NCBI RefSeq assembly: GCF_014596915.1
Contig: NZ_JACVWU010000014.1
Span: 124,001 to 188,000 of the forward strand
Length of the DNA stretch: 64,000 bases
Source: Streptomyces sp. TRM68416
Lineage (GTDB): Bacteria > Actinomycetota > Actinomycetes > Streptomycetales > Streptomycetaceae
Direction: 5' to 3'
Numbering within the stretch: position 1 is the first letter of the stretch; each line of letters opens with the position of its first letter. The notes under the pieces were generated by a model that was given only the letters and a program-made list of their open reading frames with translations, was not told the origin of the DNA and did no database searches. Below are positions 16,941 through 23,245 of the stretch, piece by piece. A program made the translations under genes and the position numbers.

Positions 16941-18697
16941 CACTGGCCGGCGGGATACATGCGGAACACCTCGCCGTCGACGTTCGCCTTCAGATAGCCG
17001 CTGTCGTATTCGTCGCCGACGTAGACACGGATCTCCGGCTCGTGGCTGATCACATCGGTGGTGATGCGGAGGTAGCGGATGGTCGGTTTCTCGATGCCGA
17101 GCTCGTTGTCGGCCTTGGTCAGCAGCGCGGGCAGTTTGTCCCAGGCGACGGCGTCGAGGTCGATGAGCGCGGTATCGGAGCTCAGGGTCCCACCCGCCCG
17201 GTCGCGCGTCATGGCGCCGTCGCGGTATTCGAGCACGTCCCACCGGCTGCGGTTCGCCTTCGTCGGGGCGTCGAGGAAGGCGTAGTCCAGGTAGACGCTG
17301 GCGTCCTTGACCTCGGTGCCGCCCGAGGTCGTGCGCAGGGCCTTGGTCAGGGTGCGCATACCCGCCGGCGTGAGCAGGTTCTGTGCGGAGTCGGCATCGG
17401 TGCCGTTCCCGTTCTCGTCGTCGGCCTTCTCCGCGCCGGCGGAGCCGTCCGCCGAGCCCTTGGCGCCGGAGTTCACGGGAGCTGTGTCGGAAGCCGAGCC
17501 GGGGTTCGCCCCGGCCGTGGAATCGCCGAAGTCGGGGCGCGACACCCACAGCATGGTGCCGGTGATGATCATCACCGTGGCGACGGAGGCTGCGAGTTTC
17601 CTCCTCGGTGCGGGGCCTCGCCCACGCGGACGTCGCGGGGCCGGGACAGCCGGGGTGCTCGGGGTTGCCGGGGTGCTCGGGGACGCCGGGGCTGTCGGCT
17701 CGGCGGGAGTCGTGGTGAACGGGACGCCGACCGTCGCCGCCCCGGCGAAGGCGGCCGGGTGGGGCGAAAGGTCGGGCGTCACCGCCGGAGCCGGGTTCGG
17801 CATCGTCGGCGCGGGGCCGAAGCTGTACGAAGGAACTGCGTCCGACCGACCGCTCTCGGCGTCGGCCAGCATGCGGTCGAGCTGCTCCGCGTCGGGACGT
17901 ACGGCCGGGTCCCGCTGGAGCAGGGCGGACAGCACCGGGGCGAGAGGCCCGGAGCGCACCGGCGGCGGAATCGGTTCGTCGAGCACGGCGACGAGCGTGG
18001 CCATGCTGGTGGCGCGCCGCAGGGGGGAGTGGTCCTCCACGGCGACGTACAGCATCATGCCCAGTGACCACAGGTCCGAGGCAGGGTTGCCCTCCTCGCC
18101 GCGGATCCGCTCGGGCGCGATGAACTCCGGTGAGCCGATCAGATCGCCCGTGGCCGTCAGCCGGGTGGAGGCGTCCGGCAGGGCCGCGATGCCGAAGTCG
18201 GTGAGTACGGGGGTGCCGTCCTCGCGGAGCAGCACGTTCGGGGGCTTGACGTCGCGGTGGTGCACGCCCGCCGCGTGCGCGGCCCGCAGCCCGGCCAGCA
18301 CGCCCCGCCCGACCCGGGCGGCCTCGGCCGGGGACAAGGGGCCCTGGTCCAGACGGTCCTGGAGGGAACCGCCGGTGACCAGCTCCATCACCAGCCACGG
18401 ATGGGGAGTGTCGGCCCGGTCCACGATGTGGTGGATCGTCACCACGTGGGGGTGGTGGAGCCGCGCCAGCGAGCGCGCCTCGCGCAGCACCCGCTCGCGC
18501 AGCATCCGCGCGACCGCCGGGTCGCCCTCGTGATCCAGCGACGCGGGCGGGCGCACCTCCTTCAGGGCGACTTCCCGGTGCAGGAGGATGTCACGGGCAC
18601 GCCACACCAGCCCCATGCCTCCACCGCCGAGCCGCTGCAGCAGTTCGAAGCGGTCGTCGATCAGTCGTGGGTGTGGGCCCGACCCCGGGGTGTTCAT
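16940..18697 (-). CDS. Membrane Ser/Thr protein kinase (PknB-like kinase domain, novel ectodomain)
   Basis: A 585-aa protein from ATG 18697 (MNTPGSGPHPRLIDDRFELL). The kinase domain spans about 16-275: glycine loop GGGGMG (24-29), Lys46 in VALKEV, HRDVKPPNVLL with Asp149, DFG at 167-169, then FIAPERI. A Pro/Ala/Thr linker and one transmembrane helix (LAASVATVMIITGTMLWVS) follow. The extracellular part of about 200 residues contains no PASTA motif and no domain I recognise. It probably senses an external signal and phosphorylates cytoplasmic targets. An ATG 9 nt further upstream is also possible. Confidence 0.88.
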   Translation of the reverse strand: MNTPGSGPHPRLIDDRFELLQRLGGGGMGLVWRARDILLHREVALKEVRPPASLDHEGDPAVARMLRERVLREARSLARLHHPHVVTIHHIVDRADTPHPWLVMELVTGGSLQDRLDQGPLSPAEAARVGRGVLAGLRAAHAAGVHHRDVKPPNVLLREDGTPVLTDFGIAALPDASTRLTATGDLIGSPEFIAPERIRGEEGNPASDLWSLGMMLYVAVEDHSPLRRATSMATLVAVLDEPIPPPVRSGPLAPVLSALLQRDPAVRPDAEQLDRMLADAESGRSDAVPSYSFGPAPTMPNPAPAVTPDLSPHPAAFAGAATVGVPFTTTPAEPTAPASPSTPATPSTPAVPAPRRPRGRGPAPRRKLAASVATVMIITGTMLWVSRPDFGDSTAGANPGSASDTAPVNSGAKGSADGSAGAEKADDENGNGTDADSAQNLLTPAGMRTLTKALRTTSGGTEVKDASVYLDYAFLDAPTKANRSRWDVLEYRDGAMTRDRAGGTLSSDTALIDLDAVAWDKLPALLTKADNELGIEKPTIRYLRITTDVISHEPEIRVYVGDEYDSGYLKANVDGEVFRMYPAGQ

Positions 18698-18780
18698 GGC
18701 GCGCATCGTAGGTGTCGCCGGTGGGGAGTCGGGGCGGCCCGCGGCCGACCGGGGAACTGCCGACTGCCGGCCCCCGAGAA

Positions 18781-18810
18781 TTGCGTATCCGGTTCCGTAG
18801 TTCCACGGAT
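18781..18810 (+). promoter_or_regulatory. 12-nt-period direct repeat, copy C
   Basis: The half-sites TTGCGTA (18781-18787) and TTCCGTA (18793-18799) are 12 nt apart and followed by GTTCCACGGAT. A 7-bp hairpin (CCGAGGC/GCCTCGG, 18812-18829) follows at once. It lies 139 nt upstream of the ATG at 18950, nearly the same distance as copy A from its ATG. Confidence 0.6.
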
Positions 18811-18834
18811 GCCGAGGCCGACGCCTCGGGCAGG

Positions 18835-19080
18835 GTGATCAACAGGCGGCGGACGGTCGGCCACTTCGACAGGCCGACCGTCGACCGCCTGCGCGACCAA
18901 CTCCCGCACGTCCGCGTGCAACTGTGAACGGACGACAAGAACGACGAGAATGCCCGCACTTGAGCAGCAGCACATCAAGCAGTTGCTGCGGCCACTGGTC
19001 CGCAGCCGCACCGTACTGGCCGACGCCCCACCCTCCCGTGACGCGTCAGCTCGTCGCGGCCCGTTTCGGCGGGCTGACCT
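18835..19080 (+). pseudogene. Gene remnants between kinase gene and IS remnant
   Basis: Two short readable stretches are visible. A GTG at 18835 after GGGCAGG gives 30 codons reading VINRRRTVGHFDRPTVDRLR and stopping at 18927. ATG 18950 gives MPALEQQHIKQLLRPLVRSR and loses sense where the IS remnant begins (about 19083). The second looks like the 5' end of a gene cut by the IS. I cannot name either one. Confidence 0.3.
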
Positions 19081-19082
19081 AG

Positions 19083-19540
19083 GTTCTGTCGTCAAATGTC
19101 AGGCCCACATCAGGAGTGATGCGAGGGCGACGGCGGCTTCGTAGGACTCGGCGTTCTTGTCGTACCGGGTGGCGATGCCACGCCACCGTTTCAAGCAGTT
19201 GAAGCAGCGTTCCACGACGTTGCGGTGCTTGTATGCCTCGCGGTCGAAGCCCGGCGAGTGGCCTCCGTGGCTGCCTCGCCGGGCCCGGTGGCTGGCCTGG
19301 TCGGCCCGTTCGGGGATCGTGTGCGGGATGCCGCGCCGGCGGAGCCAGGCGCGGATCGCCTTCGAGCTGTAGCCCTTGTCGCCCAGGATGTGATTGGGCC
19401 GGACGCGGGGCCGACCGGGCCCGATCCGGGGCGCCCGGATCGCTTCCATCACCGCGGTGAAACGGGTGCAGTCGTTGGTGTTGCCGCCCGTGGCGACGAA
19501 GCCGAGCGGGCGGCCTCTGCCGCTGAAGGCACCGCCCAGG
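19083..19540 (-). mobile_element. IS5-type insertion-sequence remnant
   Basis: One end is intact at about 19083 (GGTTCTGTCGTCAAATG, the kind of terminal sequence seen in actinobacterial IS5 elements). The transposase frame then runs to about 19540, where it meets the start of an unrelated GNAT gene without a second terminal repeat. About half the element is missing, so it should be immobile. Breakpoint uncertainty is about 25 nt. Confidence 0.65.
19099..19540 (-). pseudogene. IS5-family transposase, C-terminal half
   Basis: The frame reads GRGRPLGFVATGGNTNDCT, RPRVRPNHILGDKGYSS, IRAWLRRRGIPHTIPERAD, FDREAYKHRNVVERCFNCLK and ends LASLLMWA. GDKGYSS supplies the second catalytic Asp and VVERCFN the Glu of the DDE triad. 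The N-terminal domain with the first Asp is absent, so no active enzyme can be made. The sequence left of the break (upstream on this strand) does not encode transposase. Confidence 0.8.
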
Positions 19541-19548
19541 CTTGCGCC

Positions 19549-19693
19549 ATGAAGATCACGTACGAGTGGCGGGGCGACATCGACGACGTCGCGCTCGACG
19601 CGCTGCACGCGAAGGGTTTCGGCCACCCGGCCCCGGGCGCCGACTGGGCGGCCCGGCTCCGGCGCCACAGCCTCGACTGGGGCTGTGCACCCC
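19549..19693 (+). pseudogene. GNAT acetyltransferase, N-terminal fragment
   Basis: ATG 19549 opens MKITYEWRGDIDDVALDALH, continues KGFGHPAPGADWAARLRRHS and reaches LDWGCA. This is the characteristic N-terminus of a small Streptomyces GNAT family. The acetyl-CoA-binding half never follows: the frame drifts into repeats after about residue 48. Its upstream region is replaced by the IS remnant, so it has lost both promoter and catalytic part. Confidence 0.55.
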
Positions 19694-19776
19694 GGGTGAC
19701 CTGCGGTCGAGTGGTCACGACGGCGCACGGCGGGAGGAGCGGTTCCCCGGTATGTCCGGTATGTGGCTATGAGGAT

Positions 19777-19810
19777 CATGCAGCGATGCGGCTCATGCAG
19801 CGGTGTGGCT
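19777..19810. repeat. 17-bp tandem repeat, two copies
   Basis: CATGCAGCGATGCGGCT (19777-19793) is followed directly by CATGCAGCGGTGTGGCT (19794-19810), with two mismatches. Just before it are three TATG-centred short repeats (19751-19770). The array abuts repeat copy D at 19809-19838. The gap 19694-19954 holds nothing else I can name. Confidence 0.7.
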
Positions 19811-19838
19811 CAGTAGAACTACGCAATCGGCCACGCAA
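19809..19838 (-). promoter_or_regulatory. 12-nt-period direct repeat, copy D (minus strand)
   Basis: On the minus strand TTGCGTG (19838-19832) and TTGCGTA (19826-19820) are 12 nt apart, followed by GTTCTACTGAG. Spacing is identical to copies A-C. It lies about 115 nt upstream of the 19955 gene in inverted orientation. Confidence 0.55.
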
Positions 19839-19941
19839 ACCGCCGGAACCTCCCTGCTCATGGCCAACGGTGAGGGTATCTGTTCTACGTTGCGGAGGTC
19901 CGGCGTCCGCCCGGTCGGGGCCCGTTGTCGGTGGGCCGTCC

Positions 19942-19954
19942 TAGAGTCCTCACC
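19942..19954 (+). promoter_or_regulatory. Probable -10 element of a leaderless promoter for the 19955 operon
   Basis: TAGAGT (19942-19947) lies 7 nt before ATG 19955, which would place the transcript start at or next to the ATG. No ribosome site is visible. No good -35 is present, so an activator or another sigma factor may be needed. Confidence 0.4.
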
Positions 19955-20815
19955 ATGAACGAAGACATGAGCGAATCGCATTTTGCTGCTGACATGCCCG
20001 CTCGCGGCGACCACCCGCTGCCCATCGACATGGAGGCGATCCGGCGGGTGGCCGGGGCCATGCGGACCGAGCGGGCCGCGGTGTGCGAGGCCGCCGGGAC
20101 CCCCGACGACAGTGGCTGGCTCGCCGAGCTCGTGGGGCCGGACCTCGGCAGCTACCGGGAGTTCGCCGCCCAGCTGGGTGAGGGCATCGACCCCGACCTG
20201 CTGTGGGCCGTCCCGGAGATGTGCGCCAAGGCGCTCGGCGGGGACGGTGCCACCCGTACCCTGCGCGGTGACCAGCTCCTGGACACGCCGTTCTTCCACC
20301 ACGGCGACCTGGTCGTGAAGGGCCATCTGCAGGTGGCGGCGCCCTTCGTGCTGACCGGTTCACTGACCGTCGAGGGCGTGCTGAGGGACTGCGGCCCCGA
20401 TTCGGTCATGGCCGTCGGCGGCGATGTGACGGCCCGTGGGATGTTCACCGACGGCGAGGTGGAATGCGGTGACATCCACGCCGAGGTCGTCTACGGCTCC
20501 TACAACGACCACACCCTCCGGGCCGGCACGATCCATGCCCGCCTGGTCATCGAGGACGACCACGAGACGATCGCCTCGGTGGAAGCGGACCACTACTACG
20601 ACCAGGACACCTACCAGGACATCTTCGGCGAAGGCGTGCAGGAGCAACTGCGCGAACTCCTGGTGGACGAGGTCTTCGCCGCGGAGGACGCGGAGGACGC
20701 CGAGGACGCCGAGGACGCCGAGGACGAGGAGCGGCTCGACCCGGGACGGCTCTTCGACCGGCTGGCCGAGGACCTGCCCGTCTTCCGCGCCTCCGCCGCC
20801 CCTCAGACCCACTGA
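19955..20815 (+). CDS. Bactofilin-like beta-solenoid protein with acidic AED repeat
   Basis: A 286-aa protein. Helical N-terminus (MEAIRRVAGAMRTERAAVCE; LLWAVPEMCAKALGG), then about 100 residues of short beta repeats (HHGDLVVKGHLQVAAPF, LTGSLTVEGVL, AVGGDVTARGMFTDGEVECG). These resemble polymer-forming bactofilin coils. Then LRELLVDEVF, five AED tripeptides (residues 243-257) and LFDRLAEDLPVFR. The opposite-strand fragment at 9900-10340 is a paralogue. No export signal. First gene of a three-gene operon; the next start is 27 nt after its stop. Function unknown. Confidence 0.65.
   Translation: MNEDMSESHFAADMPARGDHPLPIDMEAIRRVAGAMRTERAAVCEAAGTPDDSGWLAELVGPDLGSYREFAAQLGEGIDPDLLWAVPEMCAKALGGDGATRTLRGDQLLDTPFFHHGDLVVKGHLQVAAPFVLTGSLTVEGVLRDCGPDSVMAVGGDVTARGMFTDGEVECGDIHAEVVYGSYNDHTLRAGTIHARLVIEDDHETIASVEADHYYDQDTYQDIFGEGVQEQLRELLVDEVFAAEDAEDAEDAEDAEDEERLDPGRLFDRLAEDLPVFRASAAPQTH
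20681..20725 (+). repeat. Five 9-bp in-frame repeats encoding AED
   Basis: Five consecutive units of GCGGAGGAC or GCCGAGGAC encode Ala-Glu-Asp. They form a strongly acidic linker that the paralogous fragment at 9900-10340 lacks; that one has DDGGDGEA in the same place. Confidence 0.9.
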
Positions 20816-20842
20816 GCGACCCCCACTCGCCCCACCCCACTC

Positions 20843-23245
20843 ATGGAGCAGTCACAGATGGTCCACTCGCCGCCCGGCTACCGCGTCATCGGCGTCCAGG
20901 AGGCGGAGGAGCGGTTCCAGGTCTCCGCCGATGTCGCCCATTCCTACGCCGAGTTCGCCGACGACCAGGAGATCCGGCTGTACGAGGGCGGTCTGCGCAT
21001 CACCGGGAACCTGGCACCCGAACCGGAGCAGGACTGGGTCCTCTACAACATCGTCGTCGACGGTGACCTCGTCCTCCACGGCGACCTGGACTGGTTCTCC
21101 CGCACCGAGGGCAGCTTCCTCCTGGTCACCGGGAACCTGCGGGCCCGCCACGTCATCCTCGACGGCCGCCCGGACGTCGTCGTGCGCGGGAAGCTGGAGG
21201 CGAACGGGGTCGTCCACGGCTGGGACGAGGACCATGACGGCTGCTGCTCGGACCTGGCCGACAGCGGCAAGCTGACGGTGCGCGGCGCTACCCGGGCCGC
21301 GCTGATCGTCGTCACCTCGCAGTTCCGTATGGACTTCGGGGCACGGCCCCAGGCGCTGATCGCCGGCGCCCCGGAGTGCGTCAACCCCACGGCGGACCTC
21401 GACGAGGAGGGCCTGACCGGCCTTCTTGAGCCCGAACTCCTCTACGAGGACGGCCGCCCCGACCCCGCCAAGGTCGCGGACGCCCTGCGCACCGACCGGC
21501 CGGTGGTGCGCTTCGGCGTCGATCTGACGCCTCCCGCCTCGGCGCAGGGCCGGGAGGGCAGCGGGCACCCGCGTCTGGACTCCCTCCTCGAACGCGCCGA
21601 GGAGGTCACCGAGATCGACCTGGCGTACAGCTCGCTGGAGGACTTCCCCGAACAACTCCTGCGCTTCCCCAACCTGCGGTTCCTGTCCCTGGAGGGCACC
21701 GAGGTCGGCCGTATCGACGAACGCATCGGTGAACTGACCTCCCTGGAGGTCCTGCGTCTCGACCATGCCGCACTGACCGAACTCCCCGACTCCATCGGCC
21801 GGTTGCCCAACCTCCGTCGGCTGGACATCTCCAACAACGCCTTCACCGCCCTGCCCGACTCCCTCGGCGACCTGGACCGGCTGGAGGTCCTGCGCGCCGG
21901 GCGCCTCACCTGCCCGCTGCCCGCATCCCTGGCCCGCCTCGGCTCACTGCGTCACCTGTCCCTGCCGCACCTGCACCACGGCCTGCACGACGACAGCCCG
22001 GCCCCTCTGGTCGACTTCCCCGACCTCGTCCTGCGCCTGACCGGTCTACGGTCCCTGGACCTGTCCGACACCTGGCTGGCCTCCGTCCCGGACGACCTGC
22101 TGAACCTGACCGAACTGGAGGAGCTGTACCTCGCCCGCTCCCTGTCGGACCGGGTGACCCGACTGCCCGACCTGGCCCGGCTGCCCCGGCTGCGCGCACT
22201 GCGCCTCAGCGGACACACCCCGGAACAGGCCCCGCCCGGCCGAGACCTGCTCGCCGGCATCTGGGACATCCCCACTCTGGAGTACCTGGAGATCGACGGC
22301 TGGGGCGAGGCGGTCGTCGACGGGGACACCGCGCGTACGCCCTTCACCGCCCTGCCCGACGGCGCCTGCGCCCGGACCCCGAACCTCCGCTACCTGGACC
22401 TCGCCCACAACGAACTCACCACCCTCCCCGAGCCGTTCTTCGCCCTGCGCCACCTGGAGTTCGCGAACCTGCGCGCCACCTGCCTCGACCGGGCCACCGT
22501 GGACCGCGTGCGCGACACCCACCCCGGCGCCCACCTCGTACTGGAGGACATCGCTCCCCGTCCGGCCGCCGCCGACCCGACCCGGCAGCAGGTGCGGGAC
22601 CTGGTGCGGACGGCCGCCGAGAAGCTCTACGGCGGCACGGACGGCGACGTCCGGGAAGCCGTCGCCTCCTACGAAGCCGCCCTGGCCCTCTGCGTCCCCG
22701 GCGCCCACTACTCCGACCACGACCGGCTCCACGCGTACCACGGCCTGATCGAGGCCCTCAGCAGCATCCTGCGCGGCAGCCCCGCCCCCGACCACCCCGA
22801 ACTGACCGCCAAGCTCATCCACCGCGCCGAGCAGGCACTGTCCCTGCTGCCCGACCACATCACGACCACGACCGACGAAGGCCACCTCCAGGCGATGGTC
22901 AAGCGCCACACCGGCAACGCCCTCGCCTGGTATCTGCTGCACAGCGGCGAACCGGAGCGCGCGCTGACCGCCGTGGAACAGGCGCTGTCGGTCGCCGACG
23001 ACCCCGGACACGACTGGGTCCGCGACACCCAGGTCCGCGTCCTGCTCGCCCTCGGCCGCACCGACGAGGCGTACCGGGTGACCGACGAGGTTCTTTCCCG
23101 CGTCCCCTCCTACCTCCTGACCGCCGGAATCGTCCTGCGCGACGCCGTCTTCGGCGACCTCACCGACATCGTCGCCTCACCGGGGTTCCAGCAGTGGCGC
23201 GAAGCCCGGCGCGACGCACAGCAGCAAGGGAGCACCCCCGCATGA
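20843..23245 (+). CDS. Beta-solenoid / leucine-rich-repeat / TPR-like three-domain protein, paralogue 1
   Basis: An 800-aa protein. Residues about 8-190 are bactofilin-like beta coils (IRLYEGGLRITGNLAPE, IVVDGDLVLHGDLDWF, LLVTGNLRARHVI, VVVRGKLEANGV). Residues about 250-560 are leucine-rich repeats (LTSLEVLRLDHAALTELPDS, LPNLRRLDISNNAFTALPDS). Residues about 590-800 form a helical TPR-like tail (AVASYEAALALCVPG, RTGNALAWYLLHSG-like, ALTAVEQALSVADDPG). No signal peptide, so cytoplasmic. The next gene overlaps its stop (ATGA) and is a full-length paralogue. I know no named family with this order. Confidence 0.75.
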   Translation: MEQSQMVHSPPGYRVIGVQEAEERFQVSADVAHSYAEFADDQEIRLYEGGLRITGNLAPEPEQDWVLYNIVVDGDLVLHGDLDWFSRTEGSFLLVTGNLRARHVILDGRPDVVVRGKLEANGVVHGWDEDHDGCCSDLADSGKLTVRGATRAALIVVTSQFRMDFGARPQALIAGAPECVNPTADLDEEGLTGLLEPELLYEDGRPDPAKVADALRTDRPVVRFGVDLTPPASAQGREGSGHPRLDSLLERAEEVTEIDLAYSSLEDFPEQLLRFPNLRFLSLEGTEVGRIDERIGELTSLEVLRLDHAALTELPDSIGRLPNLRRLDISNNAFTALPDSLGDLDRLEVLRAGRLTCPLPASLARLGSLRHLSLPHLHHGLHDDSPAPLVDFPDLVLRLTGLRSLDLSDTWLASVPDDLLNLTELEELYLARSLSDRVTRLPDLARLPRLRALRLSGHTPEQAPPGRDLLAGIWDIPTLEYLEIDGWGEAVVDGDTARTPFTALPDGACARTPNLRYLDLAHNELTTLPEPFFALRHLEFANLRATCLDRATVDRVRDTHPGAHLVLEDIAPRPAAADPTRQQVRDLVRTAAEKLYGGTDGDVREAVASYEAALALCVPGAHYSDHDRLHAYHGLIEALSSILRGSPAPDHPELTAKLIHRAEQALSLLPDHITTTTDEGHLQAMVKRHTGNALAWYLLHSGEPERALTAVEQALSVADDPGHDWVRDTQVRVLLALGRTDEAYRVTDEVLSRVPSYLLTAGIVLRDAVFGDLTDIVASPGFQQWREARRDAQQQGSTPA

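Noticed and set aside
18712..18834. Coding stretch running through repeat copy C on the + strand
   Set aside because: No start signals and no protein-like composition before 18835; more likely non-coding leader.
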